From DASRTE01 sp035316885 (GTDB taxonomy: Bacteria; Actinomycetota; Actinomycetes; Jiangellales; Jiangellaceae): 5,072 nt of DNA. The stretch is from positions 1-5,072 of the forward strand of contig DATHII010000268.1 in assembly GCA_035316885.1 (NCBI GenBank). Reading direction: 5' to 3'. Numbering within the stretch: the first letter of the stretch is position 1; each line of letters starts with the position of its first letter. Below the pieces are notes generated by a model, which saw only the letters and a list, made by a program, of their open reading frames with translations, was not told the origin of the DNA and ran no database searches. Made by a program: the position numbers and the translations under genes. This document shows, one piece after another, positions 1 to 4,709 of the stretch.

Positions 1-47
1 AGGACGACCAGGGCTCGCCGTTCGGGTTGCACGAGCCGCCCGGATGA
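1..47 (+). CDS. C-terminal end of an unidentified upstream gene (partial)
   Basis: From base 3 a frame is open to a TGA at 45-47 and reads DDQGSPFGLHEPPG. Nearly all of its codons end in G or C, as real genes here do, and it runs in the same direction as the next gene, 33 bases downstream. That favours the tail of a real protein over a chance frame. Fourteen residues are too few to name a family, and no motif is recognisable. The rest of the gene lies outside the window. Confidence 0.4.
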   Translation, partial: DDQGSPFGLHEPPG

Positions 48-80
48 CACCGACGCAGGCCTGACCGGCCACTGCGGCCA

Positions 81-479
81 ATGGTGATCCCGAAGCGGGT
101 GGCGCTGTTCAACCGCGTTGTGACCAACCGCATCACGGGCCACGTGGCCGGCCGGCTGCCCGGGTTCGGCATCGTGCTGCACCGGGGCCGGCGATCGGGC
201 CATCCGTACCGAACCCCGATCAACGTGTTCCGCGGGGGCGACGGATACGTCGCCGCTCTCACCTACGGAACCGACACGGACTGGGTGAAGAACGTACTCG
301 CCGCCGGCGGGTGCGAGCTGGAGGTGCGACGTCAACGCGTCCGGCTCACCGATCCCCGCGTCGTGCACGACGAGACTCGAAGCGCCGTGCCACCCGGCGT
401 CCGCCAACTGCTCGGGATGCTCGGCGTCACCGACTTCCTCTACCTCGCGATTGCGCCGCCAGAGCCGGCTCGGCCCTGA
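81..479 (+). CDS. Deazaflavin (F420)-dependent nitroreductase-family protein
   Basis: This 132-residue protein looks like the F420H2-dependent quinone reductase/nitroreductase family (Ddn-like, split beta-barrel fold). Members use reduced F420, or sometimes bind other cofactors, to reduce quinones or similar compounds. The segment LPGFGIVLHRGRRSGHPYRTP (residues 26-46) matches the family's early strand pair and its G-R-R/K-S-G turn. TYGTDTDWVKNVLAAGGCELEV (61-82) matches the conserved stretch with the W-x-x-N-x-x-A-x-G pattern. The length is usual for the family and no signal peptide or membrane segment is visible, so a soluble cytosolic enzyme is expected. The ATG at 81 is chosen because MVIPKRVALFNRVVTNRITG resembles the usual N-terminus; no clear Shine-Dalgarno sequence precedes it. 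The alcohol dehydrogenase follows after 49 bases in the same direction. The family call is firm; cofactor and substrate are inferred. Confidence 0.85.
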   Translation: MVIPKRVALFNRVVTNRITGHVAGRLPGFGIVLHRGRRSGHPYRTPINVFRGGDGYVAALTYGTDTDWVKNVLAAGGCELEVRRQRVRLTDPRVVHDETRSAVPPGVRQLLGMLGVTDFLYLAIAPPEPARP

Positions 480-528
480 CGATGCGATGCTGCGTCTCAT
501 GCGCGTGTGGGAGGACGTACCGAAGACC

Positions 529-1533
529 ATGACGGCGTGGGTCGTCCACCAACCTGGCCCCGTCGAGGGCGGCCCGCTTCGCCGGGTGACGATGCCGGTG
601 CCAAAGCCTGGTCCGGGTGAGATCCTCGTGCGGGTCGAGGTGTGTGCCGTCTGCCGGACCGACCTGCACCTCGCCGAGGGCGATCTCGAACCCAGGGCGC
701 CGGACACCGTTCCCGGTCACGAGGTCGTCGGCCGGGTGGTGGCCGCGGCCGACGACGTCGTCGGCTTCGAGCACGGTCAGCGGGCCGGCATCGCGTGGCT
801 GCGATGGACATGCGGCCGCTGCCGCTACTGCCGGCGTGGCGATGAAAACCTCTGTCCGTTCTCCCGCTACACGGGCTGGGACGCGCACGGCGGCTACGCG
901 GAGTACGCGGTGGTCCCGGCCGCGTACGCGTACCGGCTCCCGGACGGGTACTCCGACGAGGAGGTCGCGCCGCTGCTCTGTGCCGGGATCATCGGCTACC
1001 GGGCGCTGCGGCGCGCTTCGTTGCCCCCCGGCGGCCGGCTCGGTGTGTACGGCTTCGGCGCCTCCGCGCACCTGGCGACCCAGGTCGCGCTCGCCGAGGG
1101 CGCGACTGTGCACGTCCTCACCCGGGCCGCAGCGGCCCGCGAGCTCGCGCTGTCACTCGGCGCGGCGTCGGCCGCCGGTGCCGACGATGCACCGCCGGAG
1201 CCGTTGGACGCCGCCATCCTGTTCGCGCCGGTCGGCGACCTGGTCCCGGTGGCCCTCGAGGCGCTCGACGCCGGCGGGACGCTCGCGATCGCCGGCATCC
1301 ACCTCAGCGACGTGCCGGAACTGGACTATCAGCGCCATCTGTTCCGGGAGCGGCAGGTGCGGAGCGTCACGGCGAACACGCGCGACGACGGACGCACGTT
1401 CCTCGCGTTCGCGGCTGAGCACCGGCTGAAGGTGACCACGACGCCATACGCATTCGACGCCGCCGACCGCGCACTCGGCGACCTCGCCGCCGACCGCGTC
1501 CACGGCGCAGCTGTCCTGCGCATGCGGACCTGA
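529..1533 (+). CDS. Zinc-dependent alcohol dehydrogenase, AdhA-like
   Basis: This is a 334-residue medium-chain zinc alcohol dehydrogenase that would oxidise alcohols or reduce aldehydes with NAD(P). The N-terminal GroES-like catalytic domain carries CAVCRTDLHLAEGDL (39-53) with zinc ligand C42, and PGHEVVG with H64 and E65. C151 in PLLCAGIIGY is the third catalytic zinc ligand. The structural-zinc loop is complete, with C95, C98, C101 and C109. The Rossmann domain begins at LGVYGFGASAHLATQVAL (171-188), a G-x-G-x-x-A variant of the nucleotide loop. The C-terminus, DRVHGAAVLRM, is typical of the family. The pattern most resembles the mycobacterial/streptomycete AdhA group. The frame stays open upstream to a TTG at 451, but MTAWVVHQPGPVEGGPL is where the family normally begins, so the ATG at 529 is chosen. 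GGAGG at 510-514 precedes it at a rather long 14 bases. It probably shares a transcript with the upstream nitroreductase-family gene. The substrate cannot be read from the sequence. Confidence 0.93.
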   Translation: MTAWVVHQPGPVEGGPLRRVTMPVPKPGPGEILVRVEVCAVCRTDLHLAEGDLEPRAPDTVPGHEVVGRVVAAADDVVGFEHGQRAGIAWLRWTCGRCRYCRRGDENLCPFSRYTGWDAHGGYAEYAVVPAAYAYRLPDGYSDEEVAPLLCAGIIGYRALRRASLPPGGRLGVYGFGASAHLATQVALAEGATVHVLTRAAAARELALSLGAASAAGADDAPPEPLDAAILFAPVGDLVPVALEALDAGGTLAIAGIHLSDVPELDYQRHLFRERQVRSVTANTRDDGRTFLAFAAEHRLKVTTTPYAFDAADRALGDLAADRVHGAAVLRMRT

Positions 1534-1554
1534 GGACCGCCGCGGATCGGTGAC

Positions 1555-1560
1555 TAGGCT
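1555..1560 (+). promoter_or_regulatory. Possible -10 box for the acetyltransferase gene
   Basis: TAGGCT fits the actinobacterial TANNNT -10 pattern and lies in the 89-base gap after the alcohol dehydrogenase, about 62 bases before the GTG start. No convincing -35 box is present 16-18 bases upstream. The acetyltransferase could instead be read through from the dehydrogenase. Confidence 0.28.
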
Positions 1561-1622
1561 GATCGTGTCGTCGCGAACTCCCCGCCCAGGCGCGGGACGG
1601 CGTTGAGAAGGGTGGTGAATCC

Positions 1623-2174
1623 GTGGCCGAACGACTGGTCACCGAACGCTTGCTGCTGCGGCCATGGCGGCTGGACGACGCCGACGCGGCATTGGGCATT
1701 TACGGCGATCCCGAGGTCTCCCGCTGGCTGAGTCCGGCGATGGATCGCGCGCCCGATGCGTCCGCGATGCGCCTGGTCCTAGAGCAGTGGATTGCGGAGG
1801 ACTCCCGGACGATCCCTCCGGCCGGCCGCTGGGCCATCGAGCTGCGGGAGGACGGGCGCCTGATCGGCGGCGCGATCCTGCTTCCGCTGCCGCCCGGCGA
1901 TCTGGACCTGGAGATGGGCTGGCAGCTCCACCAGTCCGCGTGGGGCCACGGGTACGCGACCGAAGCGGGGCGCGCCATCGCGAGGTGGGCGTTCAGCCAG
2001 GCGATCGACGAGGTCCTCGCCGTGGTGCGTCCGGCCAACCGGCGGGCCGAGGCGACGGTTCGCCGGATCGGCATGGAGTGGGTCGGCGAGACGGAGAAGT
2101 ACTACGACCTGCGGCTGCAGGTGTTCCGGGTGCGGCCGCCGGACCTCGAAGCACGGCGGCCAAGACTCGCGTGA
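1623..2174 (+). CDS. GNAT family N-acetyltransferase, RimJ/RimL-like
   Basis: This 183-residue acetyltransferase resembles the Acetyltransf_3 (RimJ/RimL) branch of the GNAT fold, which moves acetyl from acetyl-CoA to an amine on a protein or small molecule. The N-terminus VAERLVTERLLLRPWRLDDA (1-20) is the usual 'T-x-R-L-x-L-R' opening. LEMGWQLHQSAWGHGYATEA (96-115) carries the strand plus the W-G-x-G-Y-A-T-E-A pyrophosphate-binding loop. VVRPANRRAEATVRRIGMEWVG (134-155) is the conserved 'N-x-x-S/A-x-x-x-x-x-x-x-G-M/F' segment near the end. It starts at the GTG at 1623, with GAAGG at 1607-1611 about 11 bases upstream. The length is normal. Its 3' end lies 8 bases from the convergent end of the sulfatase remnant. 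The substrate is unknown and the neighbours do not suggest one. Confidence 0.9.
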   Translation: MAERLVTERLLLRPWRLDDADAALGIYGDPEVSRWLSPAMDRAPDASAMRLVLEQWIAEDSRTIPPAGRWAIELREDGRLIGGAILLPLPPGDLDLEMGWQLHQSAWGHGYATEAGRAIARWAFSQAIDEVLAVVRPANRRAEATVRRIGMEWVGETEKYYDLRLQVFRVRPPDLEARRPRLA

Positions 2175-2182
2175 CCGCGAGC

Positions 2183-2389
2183 TCACTCCCGCGACATCAT
2201 CGCGATGGCTTCCTTCTCCAGGTCGACGAACTGCTCGCCCGAAACATCAACAATCGCCTGGCTTATCGTGCCTCCCGTGAACGCGTACGGCCTCGCGCCC
2301 GGGTAGTCGTCGGTGACCGGCTCGGCCGGATCCTTGCCGACGTTGAGTCCTTCGCGCGATCCATCGCAGCAGGAAAGCACCGTGGGGCG
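2183..2389 (-). pseudogene. Probable arylsulfatase C-terminal remnant
   Basis: On the - strand a frame of 68 codons ends at a TGA (2183-2185). It contains GLNVGKDPAEPVTDDYPGA, then PYAFTGGTISQAIVDVSGEQ, then FVDLEKEAIAMMSRE. The pattern (L-x-V-G-x-D ... P-V-T-D-D-Y ... F-T-G-x-I ... V-D-V) is what I know from the extreme C-terminal beta domain of bacterial type I arylsulfatases. Such enzymes are normally several hundred residues long with an N-terminal C/S-x-P-x-R active-site motif. Here only the last 65 or so residues remain: an in-frame TAG sits at 2392-2390, with a TAA a few codons beyond, and no sulfatase-like sequence is seen further upstream in any frame. A GTG at 2380 could start a short protein, but it would have no catalytic part. 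The family match is from memory of the motif, so it is moderately sure. Confidence 0.58.
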
Positions 2390-2557
2390 CTAGGCCGATC
2401 CCGAGACTTACCAGACCGACGAGCCGTTCGAAGTCCATCATCAACCCCTGGATGGGGCGATTCGGTCTGCCGTTATGGCAGAGAGCGTAGGTCGGCGCCT
2501 CGGGCAGCGCGGGCCGTTCGCGAAACCGGGCCTGGATCGCCCAGCCGAGCGCACCAT
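2390..2557. other. Gene-poor stretch between the sulfatase stub and the hairpin
   Basis: No recognisable gene, RNA or promoter is seen here. One - strand frame is open from the TGA at 2564-2562 down to 2247. Its first part has a fair share of G/C-ending codons (for example GALGWAIQARFRERPALPEA) and a later hydrophobic piece, FERLVGLVSLGIGLAP. Its only start is a TTG at 2444, and its last third simply overlaps the sulfatase remnant in another frame. I match it to no family. It may be the scar of a second decayed gene, or chance. Confidence 0.35.
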
Positions 2558-2633
2558 GCGTTCACTTGTGGCGGGTAGTCAACGCCTCCGGGCCCGGCGA
2601 GGCGTTGCGTGCCCGCCACAAGTCAGCGTTCAC
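2558..2633. repeat. Direct repeats GCGTTCAC flanking the hairpin
   Basis: The 8-mer GCGTTCAC occurs at 2558-2565 and again at 2626-2633, one copy on each side of the long hairpin at 2564-2623. The left copy overlaps the first two bases of the hairpin arm. This could be the footprint of a small insertion that duplicated its target. The overlap, and the lack of any transposon-like sequence, keep this at the level of an observation. Confidence 0.5.
2564..2623 (-). terminator. Long two-part hairpin, probable terminator of the regulator/SRPBCC operon
   Basis: The outer arms ACTTGTGGCGGG (2564-2575) and CCCGCCACAAGT (2612-2623) pair perfectly over 12 bases. After a 4-by-4 internal bulge the inner arms CAACGCCTC (2580-2588) and GAGGCGTTG (2599-2607) pair over 9 bases around a 10-base loop. 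The structure begins 22 bases beyond the stop codon of the - strand SRPBCC gene, the usual place for a terminator. There is no run of T after it, but G+C-rich actinobacteria often use hairpins without one. It would be a strong structure in either direction and could instead be a decayed mobile or REP-like element. Confidence 0.6.
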
Positions 2634-2645
2634 GTGGGGATGTGC

Positions 2646-3497
2646 TCAGCCGGCCGCCTGGTCGTCGAGCCAGATGGGCTGCCAGTCGCCGAGTTCGTGG
2701 AAGCGGCGCAGTTCGGCCAGGCCGCTGAGCCAACCAGCCCAACCGGCGTGCGGCGGGTGCGCAGCGTCGAAGCCGCTCTGCACGAAGGTGAGGCGCGTCG
2801 CGCCACCGGTGTCCTCCAGTTTCCAGGCGACAACGCCGTACCTGCCCCAGTCGGTCGACATCGAGCGCCCGGTCACGAGGTCGATGACCTTCGCGGGCTG
2901 AGGGTCTTTGTCGAAGCCACCCATGGCGAAGCGCCCGCCGACGTACGGTTCGATCTCGATGGGGTAGCCGAACCACCGGGACACCTTCTCGGAGTTGACC
3001 AAAGAGTCGTACACCGCGTCCATCGGCGCGGCGATGACCACCTCGGCCCGCATGTCGGTGGAGGTGAAGTCGCACTTGGGGCTGAGCTCCCGCCCTTCGA
3101 CATGGTCGACCAGGTTGGCGATCGCCAGCGCCCAGAAGGTCTGCAGCACGCCGCGGATGCTGGCGCCGGTGAGGCCCTCCTGGATGTCGAAGTGGGTCTG
3201 CGACAGCATCACGACAGTCGAGGTGGCACTCTCCTCCTCGAGGCGGATCTCCGTGGTCGTCTCCTCGCCGTCGAGCAGCCAACTGAACCGCAGCGTGTGG
3301 TCGTCGGCGTGCAGGAGGCGCTGGTGTGGCGCGTCGCCCTCCGGTGTGTAGCGACCCCAGAACTCGTACCGGTCAGGCAGGTCGACCTCGGCATGCTCGG
3401 CCAGCCACGCGCGCAGGGCCTCGGGTTCGGTCAGCGCGTGATGGACTTCCTTGAGCGGTGCCTGGACGCGGGCACGGAGGATCATCGGTTCAGACAC
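2646..3497 (-). CDS. Tandem SRPBCC (AHSA1-like) domain protein
   Basis: This 283-residue protein has two consecutive START/Bet v1-like (SRPBCC, AHSA1-type) domains. Domain 1 covers roughly residues 5-135: ILRARVQAPLKEVHHALTEPEALRAWLAEH, then a beta-rich stretch and the long C-terminal helix around GVLQTFWALAIANLVDHVEG. Domain 2 covers roughly 149-270 and opens with the same pattern: MRAEVVIAAPMDAVYDSLVNSEKVSRWFGY, then VGGRFAMGG and a W-K-L-E-D-T-G-G-A-T-R-L-T strand. The fold forms a hydrophobic ligand cavity or binds partner proteins; no enzyme activity is shown. It starts at the GTG at 3497, where AGGGAGA (3503-3509) lies 5 bases upstream, overlapping the regulator gene by 8 bases. An ATG four codons later and an upstream in-frame start at 3530 are less likely. 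Pairing with an ArsR-like regulator is a familiar actinobacterial arrangement and suggests shared response to a small molecule. The ligand is unknown. Confidence 0.85.
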   Translation of the reverse strand: MSEPMILRARVQAPLKEVHHALTEPEALRAWLAEHAEVDLPDRYEFWGRYTPEGDAPHQRLLHADDHTLRFSWLLDGEETTTEIRLEEESATSTVVMLSQTHFDIQEGLTGASIRGVLQTFWALAIANLVDHVEGRELSPKCDFTSTDMRAEVVIAAPMDAVYDSLVNSEKVSRWFGYPIEIEPYVGGRFAMGGFDKDPQPAKVIDLVTGRSMSTDWGRYGVVAWKLEDTGGATRLTFVQSGFDAAHPPHAGWAGWLSGLAELRRFHELGDWQPIWLDDQAAG

Positions 3498-4047
3498 GGT
3501 CTTCTCCCTTGGGATAACAGGCGACGGCAAGCTTGAAGGCGTCGCCTTCTTCGCCGCCGTAGCGAGTGAACAAGGCCTGCAGAGTGGCCTTCAGGTCGTC
3601 CAGGAACTCCTTGCGGCGCTCCTTGGGCACGCGAATCGCGCCCGCAACGCCGATGGACGGCAGTTCGGGCGCAGTTCGGTCGAGCGCCGCGACGTCGGCC
3701 TGGACTTCCTCGGTGAGATCCAGGAGGTGGCCCAGGCTCATCTCGTCCTGCATCGTGCGCAGCCCGATCCGACCGACCAGGCGCGGCGAGAGCCAGTAGG
3801 AGCGGGCACTCGCCTGGTAGATGCCTTCGTGGATGCCGCGCACCTTGCGCTCGGCCACCTGCTCCGCCAACCCCGCCTCGACCAGCCGCCGAACGTGGTA
3901 GTAGACCCGCTGCGGGGTCTGGTCGAGCAGGGCCGCCACCTCGGTACATGTGCGCGGCTCGGCAAGGTGACGCAGCGCCTCGATCCGCTGCGGCTTGAGC
4001 AAGGCCTCTGCCTGCTCGACCCTCTCCATGTACAGGACGTCTCTCAT
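3490..4047 (-). CDS. ArsR-like winged-helix transcriptional regulator
   Basis: This 185-residue DNA-binding protein resembles the HTH_20/ArsR-type group. The winged helix-turn-helix lies at about residues 13-75: ALLKPQRIEALRHLAEPRT, then the turn CTEVAALLDQ and the recognition helix TPQRVYYHVRRLVEAGLAEQ, followed by the wing with ERKVRGIHEGIYQA. The remaining 110 residues include ARSYWLSPRLVGRIG and a C-terminal segment IRVPKERRKEFLDDLKATLQ, probably for ligand sensing or dimer contacts. No ArsR metal-binding Cys pair is seen in the DNA-binding helices; only C34 and C177 are present, so a metal sensor is unlikely. The ATG at 4047 is favoured because MRDVLY followed by E-x-A-x-x-L-L-K-P is typical for these proteins; the ATG at 4029 is possible. 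The first start has no Shine-Dalgarno sequence and lies very near the predicted transcription start, so the message may be leaderless. It is translationally coupled to the SRPBCC gene downstream. Confidence 0.87.
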   Translation of the reverse strand: MRDVLYMERVEQAEALLKPQRIEALRHLAEPRTCTEVAALLDQTPQRVYYHVRRLVEAGLAEQVAERKVRGIHEGIYQASARSYWLSPRLVGRIGLRTMQDEMSLGHLLDLTEEVQADVAALDRTAPELPSIGVAGAIRVPKERRKEFLDDLKATLQALFTRYGGEEGDAFKLAVACYPKGEDRV

Positions 4048-4059
4048 CGCACAACCAAG

Positions 4060-4086
4060 TCTTTACGTAAAAGAGATCCTTGTCAA
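4060..4086 (-). promoter_or_regulatory. Promoter of the regulator/SRPBCC operon
   Basis: Reading the - strand, a perfect consensus -35 box TTGACA occupies 4086-4081, and TAAAGA at 4065-4060 can serve as a -10 box with a 15-base spacer. The spacer is slightly short. Transcription would begin within a few bases of the ATG at 4047, giving a leaderless or nearly leaderless message. Confidence 0.5.
4062..4071. promoter_or_regulatory. Candidate operator TTTACGTAAA
   Basis: This is a perfect 10-base palindrome, unusually A+T-rich for this window. It lies inside the spacer and -10 region of the - strand promoter, 15 bases upstream of the regulator's start codon. A bound dimeric winged-helix repressor would block that promoter. 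It also lies upstream of the divergent deaminase -10 box. That the neighbouring regulator binds here is inferred from position. Confidence 0.5.
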
Positions 4087-4097
4087 CCCACTCGTCC

Positions 4098-4124
4098 TAG
4101 GATGCTCCAGAAGATCAACGGGAG
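4098..4124 (+). promoter_or_regulatory. -10 box and ribosome binding site of the deaminase gene
   Basis: TAGGAT at 4098-4103 is a good actinobacterial -10 box, predicting a transcription start near 4110 and a leader of about 20 bases. No matching -35 box is seen at 16-18 bases. GGGAG at 4120-4124 lies 5 bases before the ATG at 4130 and fixes the start of the deaminase. Confidence 0.5.
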
Positions 4125-4129
4125 CGGCC

Positions 4130-4609
4130 ATGGCGACTGAGGATGAGTTGCGGCACCTGCGCCGCTGCGTAGAACTTGCGGCCGAGGCTCTGGAAGAGGG
4201 CGACGAGCCGTTCGGCTCCGTGCTCGTTGCCGCGGACGGCACCGCCGTCGCTGAGGACCACAATCGCGTCGCTTCCGGCGACCCGACCCGGCATCCGGAG
4301 TTCGAGCTGGCACGATGGGCCGCCGCGAACCTGACCCCTGAGCAGCGAAGGGCGGCGACTGTCTTCACCTCAGGCGAGCACTGCCCGATGTGTGCCGCCG
4401 CCCACGGCTGGGTCGGCCTTGGACGCATCGTGTACGTGAGTTCTTCCGAGCAGATGGCAGGCTGGCTTGCCGACATGGGTGTTCCCCCACCCCCCGTACG
4501 GGCCCTGCCGATCCGAGATATCGTCCCCGGGCTCGTGGTGGAAGGCCCGGTTCCCGGCCTTGCCGAGCAAGTACGCGACCTCCACCGCCGCTTCTACAGC
4601 TCGTCCTGA
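4130..4609 (+). CDS. Cytidine/deoxycytidylate-deaminase-family protein
   Basis: This 159-residue protein belongs to the zinc-dependent nucleoside/nucleobase deaminase fold (CMP/dCMP, guanine and tRNA-adenosine deaminase relatives). EEGDEPFGSVLVAADGTAVAE (22-42) is the opening strand pair with the P-F-G motif. DPTRHPEFELARWAA (51-65) holds zinc ligand H55 and the proton-shuttling E57, but as H-P-E where most members have H-A-E or C-A-E. TSGEHCPMCAAAHGWVGLGRIVY (80-102) supplies the other zinc ligands, C85 and C88. All residues needed for catalysis appear present, so an active cytosolic enzyme is expected. The ATG at 4130 is set by the GGGAG just upstream and the usual N-terminus; a longer frame from 3995 would run through the divergent promoter region. 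The gene is divergent from the ArsR-like regulator across 82 bases. The exact base or nucleoside acted on cannot be told. Confidence 0.88.
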   Translation: MATEDELRHLRRCVELAAEALEEGDEPFGSVLVAADGTAVAEDHNRVASGDPTRHPEFELARWAAANLTPEQRRAATVFTSGEHCPMCAAAHGWVGLGRIVYVSSSEQMAGWLADMGVPPPPVRALPIRDIVPGLVVEGPVPGLAEQVRDLHRRFYSSS

Positions 4610-4709
4610 CAAGACATTGGAGCGTGTTGCCAGCGCTCGAGCACGGGAAGGTCCACGGCCATGGCAGCGGGTTCGTGCTGTGGTCCTGAGCACCAACGTG
4701 GCTACAGGG

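Noticed and set aside
451..528. A 26-residue N-terminal extension of the alcohol dehydrogenase from a TTG start
   Set aside because: It would overlap the upstream gene, and the family normally begins at the MTAWVV-like segment encoded from 529.
1581..1596. Small hairpin CCCGC/GCGGG after the alcohol dehydrogenase gene
   Set aside because: Five pairs around a 6-base loop with no T-run is too weak to call a terminator.
1664..2578. A 304-codon + strand frame over the acetyltransferase gene and the following gap
   Set aside because: It overlaps a clear GNAT gene in another frame and translates to Arg/Ala/Pro/Gly-rich sequence typical of a frame shadow.
2564..2633. Integron attC-like recombination site
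   Set aside because: The paired arms lack the GTTRRRY and RYYYAAC core sites, and no integron integrase or cassette is present.
2475..3536. A 353-codon open frame on the + strand
   Set aside because: It lies opposite the SRPBCC gene, passes through the hairpin, and its protein has no recognisable family pattern. Long antisense frames are expected in G+C-rich DNA.
3995..4129. A 45-residue N-terminal extension of the deaminase
   Set aside because: It would run across the regulator's start and both divergent promoters, while the ATG at 4130 has a well-placed GGGAG.
4640..4679. Inverted repeat AGCACG/CGTGCT between the deaminase and aldo/keto reductase genes
   Set aside because: Only 6 bases pair, around a 28-base loop, which is within chance for G+C-rich sequence; not a supportable terminator.
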